Shown piece after piece: positions 35,630 through 45,870 of a stretch of 47,137 bases of DNA (positions are counted from its first letter, which is position 1; each line of letters starts with the position of its first letter). Source of the stretch: Welwitschia mirabilis (lineage: Eukaryota; Gnetophyta; Gnetopsida; Welwitschiales). The position numbers were made by a program, and so were the translations under genes. The stretch lies in the NCBI GenBank assembly GCA_051453625.1, contig JBOZIK010000001.1, positions 217,514,379-217,561,515 of the forward strand, written 5' to 3'. The notes under the pieces were generated by a model. The model did not search any database, was not told the DNA's origin, and worked only from the letters and a program-made list of their open reading frames with translations.

Positions 35630-36097
35630 ATTGGTATGCATTATATCTTTTTAGAAAAATAATATTAGATGTTATAAATCATTATGATACTCATATAAAT
35701 CATCATGTCAATTTAGAATGCAACCAACTAATGTTTCATAAGTACATATCTCATGCTCAAGGTGAAGGTGGATGGGATAGGGAGGAAAGGAAGGAAGAAA
35801 GAAAGGGAATGTAAATAAGATATATGGGTAATATCTAGAAAGTAATAAAATAAAAGGGCTTTAGAAGAGATATCTATTTTTTATTTACATCATTTGCATG
35901 GATTCTTATTTTTAAGGAATCTTGGATTTCTCTATTATATTCATGAGTAATTATTACTATAATTTATATATCTTTAAACATCTTTTATTGATTATCTTAT
36001 CTTCTAAGATTTTTTGCTAGCAGTGATTTATTACATCTATTATGATCTATATTTTATTTATGTTTTTTAGCTCTTAATCTAAGTGACCAACTAGTTT

Positions 36098-36165
36098 CTT
36101 CAATATAAAAAGATTCATGTGTAAAAATTATCTTCAATATAAAAAGATTCATGTGTAAAAATTAT
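36098..36165 (+). repeat. Exact 34-bp tandem duplication within B2
   Basis: CTTCAATATAAAAAGATTCA plus 14 further bases occurs twice in a row with no difference (36098-36131, 36132-36165). B1 has a single copy at the matching place, so this happened in B2, recently compared with the general decay. Confidence 0.85.
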
Positions 36166-38499
36166 CTTATAAATCCCACATTTATCCATTTTATCAACTT
36201 TGTTCCTTAGGGTGAGAAACAAGTATTAGATGTGATCTATTAATTTGAATGATATGTACATCCTATGGGATCATAGAATGTTTCATATTCTTACACTAGC
36301 ATTACTAGCAAAGGGAAGAGTCACATTTTGTATTCTTTGCTTCCTTTTAAAAGTATTCGCACTAATTTTCTTTTTTAAATCTTCCTTGAAAGTCAAGTAC
36401 CTTAAGTAATGAAATGAATGAGATGAAAATGTTGATTGAATATTTAAATAAATTAAAAAAATGCATATTAAAGTTAGAGATTAACATTTATAATTATCAA
36501 GCTTGGGTAGAAAGAAGTACTTGCTATCTTTTATGATGAATTAATTAATCATGCACACATTAAAGTTCCAAATTCAAATATAAATGCTTTAAAAAATAAA
36601 TAAATAAATGAGATGATCACATAATTCTTTTATAATAATAACATAAAACTAGGAAAGATCTATTTAGAATGTGATTTTCTCTCTGTATTCTCTTTTCTTA
36701 ATATACATAAGTAAGTAACCTTGCCATTTAATATGCCCTTTTTTTAGATAGTATAATCTTATCAGAATGAATCTTAAAAGGTTTTAGATGAAACTATTTT
36801 GTACATATTTTTGCTTTATAAATATTAATTCTATCATGCAAAATATAAAAGCATTATAACTATATTATGTTATAGATAAATATTTTAAGATGTGATAGAT
36901 CTATACTATGTTATTTAGATAAGAACATTGGTTACTTTGTAATATGAAAGTACATGTTAATGGTAAGAGCCATGAATACTAACATGTAGAAAGAAGGAAA
37001 TTGAACTAACTCTACTCAATTTATGACTCAATATTTTTAATAAACCATTGAAATAATAAGAGATTAAGTCTTAGTTTTTACACAAGAATAACCTCATTAT
37101 AATGTTCTGGTATAATTTTAAAATCTTTGATTGATTATCTTTAAAGAAATTAAAGATCATTCTATAGTTAAGGCTTATTCGACTAAGACAAATAAGTATT
37201 TTTTATCATTCAGTACTTCTTTGAGGAATATATGATGATAATAAATGTGTGTCAATTTGAGGAAGAAACTTTATCATAATGAAAACATAAAATGAAAAAA
37301 CTAGAAATACCTCAAAATGATCTAATTCTAAACATCTTACTAGAACTCTCTAGTCTAAGTTATGTAATACAGTAATTTAAATAATAATAGTCTAAAGAGT
37401 TTTCTGATGTTGAATAATAAAATATAACTATATTCTAGTATGAAATGAGATTCTTAGTATTTCTAAGATATGTGAGTACTTTAAAAAATGATAAGAGAGG
37501 AAAAGTAAGTCACTTTATGATTGGCTTATAAATGTAGGATATACTTTTAGTAACTTCTTATCTTAAGTAATATTTAAAATAAAGACATTTGAAGAGAATG
37601 GAACTAAAGAAAATAAAATCATTTATGATATGGATTATGAAACTTTTATTGAGAAGCCCTACCTTTATTATTTTTAGGTAAAAAATGACTTTATCAAACC
37701 TTTGGTTATTTCCTTTGATCTCCATCTCATAGAACTTCCTATAGTGTTATCCAAGCTAGTATGAATTTTTTAAACTTTAAAACTCATAATATGAAAAGAA
37801 GTATTCAAAAATCATACTAACTACTACAATACATGTAAAGAATCACACTTCTAGATAGACTATTCAACATCAAAGTAAAAATAAAGATAAAACAAGACCA
37901 ACACATTTACATCTTTTCATTACCATGAACTCCATGTTAAAATGAAATTTCCATAACTTAGTGAGAAGACCTTTACTATTATAAGATCTAATACAATGGA
38001 GAGATTAAAGGAAAAACATTTAAGAAGTAATTACCATTTAGTTAATTAAGGTTTAACTTTTCATCATTAAAAAGTAAGTGTGCTTTTGGATAACCCCTAC
38101 ATTATATAAATAAATAATAGAGTTACTTATTTTCTTATTTGCTAGGATGTATTAAAAGAACAAATTAAATATTGTACAAAATCCTTAAGAATGGATAATT
38201 AAGCTTCCTAATACCCTAAAGACAAATAATAGATTAGATGATCCTATGATGTAATTTAAAATAAGAAAAATGATATGGTATGAGAAGTTCAAGCCTTATA
38301 AATTAAAAAAAAAGAAACCTTTAGGGGGAAAAAGTACTCTCAAAACTAAGAAATTATAAGAAAACATGAAATGTTAACCATGAAAAGTGTAATGAAGTAT
38401 TTATAAATATGATTAAATGATTTGAAAAAGAAGATACAAGCCAATCCATAGGCAACATAATGGATAGATACTTTTATGTGTATGCTAAATAGTCACCTA

Positions 38500-39790
38500 G
38501 AATGCCACCACCAATAAAAATGGAATTTGTCATGTAGGTAGCATTATGTCTCACATATGTTTTTAGAGATCCTTATCATATGTAACCTACAAAGACGATA
38601 GAGTTAATAATGTAGCTTCAAGAGTTAGTTAAATAAATAATTCATACAACTATGTGTATCACCATGGTATGATCTATTCTTATTTATGAAAAAGGAGGGT
38701 TAAACCTTAAGATTTTATATTATTTATAGATCATAAAATTAGATAAAAATTAAACTAAATATCCCTTATATTATATAAATGATCTATTTGATTAGTTGAA
38801 TAAGGTTAAGTTATTCTAAAATGTTGACATTAATTGAAAATATTACTAGATGATGATAAAGTAGTGTATATTTTCAAGATGACATTTACAATATGCATGA
38901 TATGAATTCATTATGATGCTATTTGGATTTGAAAATAATCTTGCATTATTTATGAGCATTATTAATAATATTTTTAAATCTTTTTGAGATAATTTTTTAA
39001 TTAGTACCATAGATAATATTTTGATTTACTCAAAATAAAAAATAAGAAAATGTATCACATTTGAAATTTCTTTCATAGGTCTTAAGTTAGCATAGTCTCT
39101 ATGCAATTCCTTGATAGTGTAAATTATGAAAAGAAGAGTTTAAGTTTTTGTTTTATTTAATAAATTAGGAAAGAATAAGTGAATGTGGAAAAATTAAGTC
39201 TATAAATTCCTAATTAGTTCTACAAAATGTAATTAATGTATATAACGTTTAGAGCTTAGCAAGTTGTTGTAGATGATTTGTATAAGAGTTTTCATAAATG
39301 GCAACATGATTGATTTTACTTTTTAAGGAAAAAATAAGTTTCTTTAAATGAAAAAATATGAAACTTTAGGCTTAGGAAATCACTAATTAATAGCCTATTG
39401 TTGGTTATGTTAGAGAGTTAAAGATTTTTCTTGTATATATAGATCTTTAAAATGAAGAATTGTTTATGGTTTAACATAAGATAAATGGGTAATTATATGT
39501 GATTCTAATCAAATAAATTAGCATGAAAAACATTAGCCAAATTTTGAATTGGAATTATTAGTAGTATTATAGGCATTAAAGATTTGGAAGGACTACTTAT
39601 GTAAAAAGCAATTCAAAGTTGGATAAATTATTAGAGTACATATTCTCTTACACACATAGTAATCTTCATGAAGAGAAATGGATTTAGATACTAAGTTTTC
39701 ATCACTTTAAAATTCAGTATTATAAATAAAATTATAATAAGTTCATTGATGCCTTAAGCTAAAAATCATATATGAAATCCATGATAGTAG
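38500..39790 (+). pseudogene. RT and RNase H remnant of B2
   Basis: Read across shifts: MEFVM-VA (about 38521), LQELV (about 38610), an IYRS-N-IKIK stretch where the family has IDYRxLNxxTIK (about 38726), INDLFD (38777-38794), NVDIN (about 38822), YEFIMMLFGFENN (about 38905-38945), and IDNILIYSK (39009-39035), where the family has (V/I)DDILIYSK: the second catalytic Asp is Asn (GAT to AAT). RNase H remains show NFELELLVVL-ALKIWKDYL at about 39543-39600 (one stop inside), and FIDALS-K at about 39741. No integrase follows. Same mutations as B3 show common descent after inactivation. Confidence 0.7.
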
Positions 39791-39944
39791 TAATTCCTCT
39801 TTAGATACAAGAATTATTGTAAGCATTACAACATGCATAATTTGTGAAAGACTTAAATGGGAATAAGAAATAGTAGAATGAATAATTCACATGAGAGAGA
39901 TTACTATTTTTAAAGGATTACAATAATATAATTACTTTTTTTTC

Positions 39945-40391
39945 CATAATAATAAGCATCCTTATATGATGCTTCTGCATCATATGCCTCCTCTTAAAAA
40001 TGAAGAGCTTGTCCTCAAGTGAAAAGAAGTAATACTATAGCATGATCATCCTCACTAAAACATTTCAACAACACACATGAAGGTAAGCTATCCTAGAAAA
40101 TAAATTGATCCTTCTCTTTATCATTTATTAGATCATCCATTGTTGGTCCATCTTTCATGATCTCCATGTCATTAAACACAAGGTAGATTTTGTGCTTGCA
40201 TGGCCTTCCTTCTTGTTAAGTCTTGACGAATGCACTTCTACTTCAACATAATTCTCAAATAAGATTTTCCTTACTATAGTATGTCTCTTTTAGTAATTCT
40301 CAATTCTCATATAAGCGATTTTCTTACTTATTTTCTACTTCTTTGACTGCTTGTAATTTTTCTTCATCTTCATGTCAATAACTTAAACAAT
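39945..40391 (-). mobile_element. Inverted 3' end of another gypsy element
   Basis: On the minus strand the sequence reads CTTGAGGACAAGCTCTTC..TTTAAGAGGAGG (about 40017-39981), the typical end of a gypsy polyprotein plus polypurine tract, followed by TGATGCAGAAGCATCA (39979-39964), a plausible LTR start with inverted ends. Upstream coding remnants include a stretch readable as GPTMDDLINDKEKDQF (about 40152-40105). It runs into a 100-base gap at 40392. This is a separate family from A and B, wedged between B2 and B3 in the opposite direction. Confidence 0.45.
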
Positions 40392-40491
40392 NNNNNNNNN
40401 NNNNNNNNNNNNNNNNNNNNNNNNNNNNNNNNNNNNNNNNNNNNNNNNNNNNNNNNNNNNNNNNNNNNNNNNNNNNNNNNNNNNNNNNNNN

Positions 40492-43115
40492 CTTTATTAT
40501 AATAGAAACATAAAAACGTAAAAACTAGAAATATCTCAAAATGATCCAATTTTTAACATCTTCCTAGAACTCTCTAGTCTAAGTTATGTCATAGAGTAAT
40601 TTAAATAATAAAAGTATAAATATTTTTATGATATTGAGTCATAAAATATAACTATATCCTACTATGAAATGAGATTGTTAGTTTTTCTAAGATATTTAAG
40701 TACTTTAAACAATGATAAGATAGGAAAAGTGAGTCACTTTATGGATGGCTTATATCCTACATTAAAATGTAGGATTTAATTTTTATAACTTCTTATCTTA
40801 AGTAATATTTAAAAATAAAGACATTTCAAGAGAATGAAAGTAAAGAAAATAAAAATCATTTATGATAAGAATTATGAACCTTTTATCAAGAAGCCCTACT
40901 TTTATGATTTTTAGGTAAAAAATGACTTTATCAAACATTTGATTATTTCCTTTGATCTCCATCTCATAGAACTTCCTCTAGTTTTATCCAAACTAGTATG
41001 AATTTGGTAAGCTATAAAACTCATAATATAAAAAGAAGTATCAAAACCTCACACTAACTACTACATTACATGTAAAGAATCATACTTCTAGAGGGACTAT
41101 CCAACATCAAAGTAAAAATAAAGATAAAATAAGACCAACACATTAAAGTCTTTTCATACCATTAATTCCATGTTAAAATGAACTTTCCATAACTTTGTAA
41201 GAAGCCCTTTACTATTATAAGATTTAATGAAATGAAAAGGTCAGAAGAAAACCATTTGAGAAGTAATTACCATTTAGTTAATTAAGGTCTAACCTTCCAT
41301 CATTGAAAAAGTAAGTATGATTTTGGATAACCCTCTCATTATATAAATAAATAATAGAGTTACTTATTTTCTTATTTATTGGGATATATTAAAAGAACAA
41401 ATAAAATAATGTGCAAAAGCCTTATGAATGGATAATTGAGCTTCCTAATAACCTAAGAGAAATAATAGATTAGATGATCCTAAGATATAATTTACCTATG
41501 GTATGGGAAGTTAAAGCCTTATAATTTACAAAAAAACATGAAACCTTTAGGGGAAAGAAATACTCTCAAGGATAATAAATTATAAGAAAACATGAAATAT
41601 TAAAGATGAAAAGTGTAATGAAGCATTTATAAATATGACTAATTGAGTTGAAAGAGAAGACACAAATTAATACATAGGTAACATATTGGATAGGTACTCT
41701 AATGTGTACGCTAAATAGTTACCTAGAATGCAACCACTAACAAAAATTGAATTTGTCATATAAGTAGCATTAGGTATTATATCTATTTGTAAAGCTTCTT
41801 ATCATATGTAACCTACAAAGATGATAGAGTTAATAATGTAGCTTCAAGAGTTAGTTGGATAAATAATTCATACAACTAGGTGTATCACCATGATATGATC
41901 TAGTCTTATCTATGAAAGAGGAGGATTAAATCTTAATATTTTATATTAATTATAGACCACGAAATAAGATAACAATTAAACTATGTATCCCTTACATTAT
42001 ACAAATGATCTATTTGATTAGTTAAATGAGGTTAAGTTATTCTAAAATATTGACATTAATTGAAAATATTACTAGATGATGATAAAGGAGGGGTATATTT
42101 TCAAGATGATATTTAAATAATGCATGGTATGAGTTCATTATGATGTTATTTGGATTTGAAAATAATATTGAAATATTCATGAGCATCATGAATAAGATTT
42201 TTTAATCTTTTTTAAATATTTTTAATTGTTATCATAGATAATATTTTGATTTACTCAAAAGCAAAAATAAGAAGATGTAGCACATTTGAAATTTCATTCA
42301 TAGATCTCAAGTTAGAATAATCTCTATGCAATTCGTAGTAAGTGTAAATTATGAAAAGAAGAGTTTAAGTTTTTGTTTTATTTAATAAATTAAAAAAGAA
42401 TAAGTGGATGTAGAAAAAGTGAGTCTATAAATTCCTGGTTATTTCTACAAAATGTAATTAAAGTGTATAACTTTTAAAGCTTAGCAGGTTGTTATAGATG
42501 ATTTGTATAAGAGTTTTCATAAATGGCAAGATGATTGATTTTACTTTTTAAGGAAAAAAAGAAGTTTTTTTAAATGGAGAAATATGAATATTTAGGCTCA
42601 AGAAATTACTAATTAATAGCCTATTATCATTTATGTTAAAGAGTTAAAGATGTTTTTGTATATATAAATCTTTATAATGAAGAATTGTTTATGGCTTAAC
42701 ATAAGATAAATGGATAATCATATGTGATTCTAATAAAATAAATTAACATGAAAAATGTTACCTAATTTTGACTTGGAATTAGTAGTAGTAGTCCAGGCAT
42801 TAAAGATTTGGAAGCACTACTTGTCTAAAAAGCAATTCAAATTTGGATAAATCATTAGAGTATATATTCTTTTATACACATAGTAATCTTTGTGAAGGGA
42901 AATGGATTGAGATACTAAGTGTTCATCACTTTAAACATGAGTATTATAAAGAAAATTATAACAAGTTCATTGATGCCTTAAGCTAAAGATCATATATGAA
43001 ATCCATGATAATAGTAATTCCTCTTTAGATACAAGAATTACTATACATATTACAACATGATTAATTTGTGAAAGACTTAAATGGGAATAAGAAATACTAG
43101 AATGAGATTATCAAT
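40492..43115 (+). mobile_element. Family B Ty3/gypsy remnant, copy B3 (partial)
   Basis: Matches 37267-39900 along its length (offset about 3.2 kb), beginning at a gap and ending where B2 also ends (…AATGGGAATAAGAAATA). The LTR, PBS and first part of gag are absent or lie in the gap at 40392-40491. Confidence 0.75.
41725..43010 (+). pseudogene. RT and RNase H remnant of B3
   Basis: Same order as B2: LQELVG (about 41840), a decayed IDYR block near 41950, INEVKLF-type linker near 42030, YEFIMMLFGFENN (about 42129-42170), IDNILIYSK (42234-42260) with the same Asp-to-Asn change as B2, RNase H remnant NFDLELVVVV-ALKIWKHYLS (about 42766-42826), and FIDALS-K near 42968. Stops and shifts throughout; dead. 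Confidence 0.7.
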
Positions 43116-44156
43116 TCACATATGCCGTGTCAATCAAAACCCTCCCACTTCACAAAGGGTCCCCTAGAGGCATCTCACTAACAATTGTGTTTGCATTATG
43201 CTACTCCATGTTGTATTAGTAAGCACAAGAGGTTTATGTCTTAACCAATTCCTCAGTCAAGGTGATCAATATGTATAAATAATCCCATTGTGGCTTCTTA
43301 ATGTCCACATAGTGGAAGTAACAAGTTCTTTTTGGTGTCCAAAATAGTCCTCTTTAAAAGTTGAATTTGGGATATATGCCTTTAGTCTTATACAAACTTG
43401 TTTATCATGGAAGTATGATCAAAATGTTACTTCAACTTTTTCCAAAAGGCTACTTCCATGGTCTCTTTAAATATTCAGAAATTCTATTAGTGATGAGATA
43501 AGATTTGATCATTAATAGAGTTTCTATGCATTTTGTCCCAATTAACTACTAAAGCTTTCAAATCATCACCATACAATTCCTTAAGAAAATTTGTTTTGTC
43601 ACTAAGAAATTGTACTTTTTTTTTTAATTAAACATGTCTAACATTAGAATTTTCCATGCATGTCAATTTCCAACAATTAAGCAATCCCTTGTTTGCAAAC
43701 GTTCTATCTCAAAAAAATTGAAAACAATCAGGAAGTCCAATATAATTATGTTAATGTCACAAATATGTATTGCTCTTTAGAAACAAAAAAGAATACAATC
43801 AAGACTCTCAAATCAATCAAAACAACCAGTACAATATTTTGATGTCATATGGCTTTATTATTCTTATTGAAACAAAATAAAATAGAATGAGGACACAAAT
43901 GTCATTATTGTAATCACAAACCAAGCACTCAATCTTTGGGCAAAAGGGAATAAAGTTATCCTCAAATACCAGCCTCCCTCACATTAGTAAGATGTTACTA
44001 TGCTCATGCAAGGTAGCATGACTTACCAAGAAAGCTAAATTTTACTCACAACTTATGTGTGACTAATTGACTTATCCATTTGCTTAAATTTGACTCATTT
44101 GGATAAAAGAGTTCAAAAGAGTCCGAAAAAAATATAAATGTTTTATGAATGAATTT
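43116..44156. other. Intergenic DNA between B3 and the copia element
   Basis: Slightly less AT-rich than average. It includes a T9 run at 43616. The minus strand has some longer semi-open stretches (around 43250-43560), but I recognise no domain. Probably another decayed repeat. Confidence 0.5.
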
Positions 44157-44506
44157 TGTTGTTAGGTATATAGAATAAAATAACATATTTCAATAATGGA
44201 ACAAAGAAAATAAATGACTTGTAGATGCCATTACAAATGAATGATATAGAATAGTAAGCATGACATGAATCCGTTTTTGGAATTATAGAATCAAGCAATG
44301 ACCATATTATCATATGAACTGTTATATTATAAAACCAAATTTATTCCCTCTATTAGGTGTGTGGCTCATATTGGGCACACATCTAGATAATCCAAGGGCG
44401 GTGCCCATAGTATTTCTCAAATCCTATGACACTCTTCTTGTATAATTGACACCATGCGTCATGACTGAAAAGCGGATTTTTTGTCACCTATTCTTGTGTG
44501 TCAACA
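44157..44506 (+). repeat. 5' LTR of a Ty1/copia element (start tentative)
   Basis: The right edge is well defined by the PBS two bases after ...GTCAACA. For the left edge, TGTTG at 44157 pairs with CAACA at 44502-44506 as 5-bp inverted ends, giving a 350-base LTR, a normal copia size. A TATA box (TATATTATAAAA, 44323-44334) lies inside. The 3' LTR is outside the window, so the left edge cannot be checked here. Confidence 0.5.
44323..44334 (+). promoter_or_regulatory. TATA box in copia LTR
   Basis: TATATTATAAAA lies about 170 bases from the LTR end, a usual place for the U3/R boundary promoter. Confidence 0.4.
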
Positions 44507-44508
44507 AG

Positions 44509-44520
44509 TGGTATCAGAGC
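44509..44520 (+). promoter_or_regulatory. Primer-binding site of copia element (perfect)
   Basis: TGGTATCAGAGC matches the 3' end complement of plant initiator-Met tRNA at all 12 bases. It is the best preserved PBS in the window, suggesting this element is younger than A and B. Confidence 0.9.
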
Positions 44521-45870
44521 ATCTCGAATCTTGTCTTCTTCTTCAACCATTTTTTCTTATGCCGCCACGCCTCAGTTCATCGCTAACCACCATCCTGCCA
44601 TTTTTTACTGATTGCCAGCCTGCCATCATTTACAAGCCACAGTCTTGTTATTGGCAAAAGAAGAGTTGTGGTGTTTCGTATTTGTTTTTGCAAATTGCAT
44701 TTATGCAGAGGCTGCTTCCTTGCCCGCAATGTCACTAGTAGACTATTGTTATCAGTTTTTAGCATTGTCCCAGTCTATGCTGCCCTTTGTGTGCTGCGTA
44801 CTGATGTTTTCATGCTTCATGATTCTTCTCAGCACCTTGATTCATTGTCTTTCTCTTGGACGCGTTTTTCCTTATCGCCTGCATCCTCTGTGTCTCCCTC
44901 TCTTTCTCGTGTCTGACTATTGTGTGGTCTCCACCATTACTCATTGTCTCCATGTCCGCTGTCCCTACTATGTCTACCACCACTTCTCAGTGCTCCTCCA
45001 TGCCTGCCGTGTGTTTGACAATGTGCCTTCGTGCGTCTCTTATGTTTCACCATGTGCCTTCGCGCACCTCTTGTCTTTCACAATGCATCCTTCAACGCTG
45101 CCTTGGCTGACACATTATCATCTTCTCTATGTGCGGTTTAGCATATTTGTCTGCCAGAGGCCACCCATTTTGGCTGCCTTTCGTGCACACTCTATGGTAT
45201 TTTTTTACTGCCTTCCTTGTGCTCTGCGCCTTCGTTCGCAGCTCTAACCTCACATTTTTTTGCTGCCTTTTATGTACTCGGTGCCTTATTTAGCAGCTTT
45301 AAATTCATTTTTTTAGAAAGGTTTTGTAATACATGGTTTGTCTCTCGGCATTTCTTTAGACCTTCGCCTAACGCACCTGCACTACTTGCACTTTCCACCT
45401 GACTATGTCTCAACAGCCCTCACGCATGCACAGGCTGATATTTTGGCCCCTTTCGCGCCTTTTTTTTTTTGTTTTTTACTAAGGTTAATTTTTTTTTTTT
45501 GTGAGAGAACCATTTTTTATCTAGGTCATTATTTTTGATATATGAAAATCGGATAAGGAGCCAAAACTAACCCCCTTTTCATATATTATGTTCTTATTGT
45601 GAGAGCCAAAGTTTTTTTTTTTAGGGAGCTATGTGATATATGCAATTGTTATTTTAGGCAATCTATACCCCTTTCATAAAATTGTCTTTTATGTAATGGT
45701 GCTGGCGTCACAAGTCTCACGCCTATTTTTATCTTCTTATTAAAATATGTCAGCCATCCTTTGAGTTGTTGTTATTTCTTTGACTACTGATTGTCTTAGG
45801 AATTCTTCTTAGAATAGTTCCATAATTGTTGTATTCCCTCTTGGTACAAAAGAGTGGTGTTTTTTTTAGT
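44521..45870 (+). other. Long, GC-richer, pyrimidine-rich leader of copia element
   Basis: 1350 bases separate PBS and gag. From about 44540 to 45450 the plus strand is C/T-rich and clearly less AT-rich than the rest of the window. Open frames in all three plus frames overlap (longest 44612-45247, 211 codons) and read as Cys/Leu/Ser/His-rich low-information sequence, an effect of base composition, not a recognised protein. An imperfect ~33-bp tandem repeat (ATGTGCCTTCGYGC...TTTCAC) lies at 45019-45085. Poly-T runs occur near 45460, 45490 and 45610. Confidence 0.55.

Larger units (their letters stand above)
35630..39900 (+). mobile_element. Family B Ty3/gypsy remnant, copy B2
   Basis: Homologous to 4155-7225 and continuing further: LTR-like stretch, decayed PBS TGGGATCATAGA (36266-36277), decayed gag/PR region, RT (38500-39075) and RNase H (about 39440-39640), ending soon after an ADALSRK-like position (FIDALS-K at about 39741). 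Integrase and 3' LTR are not seen. The part from 37267 onward is repeated as B3. Heavily mutated and dead. Confidence 0.7.

Noticed and set aside
44612-45247. 211-residue plus-strand frame in the copia leader as a host or captured gene
   Set aside because: Three overlapping plus frames are open at once, the translation is Cys/Leu/His-rich without domains, and C/T-rich composition alone explains the lack of stops.
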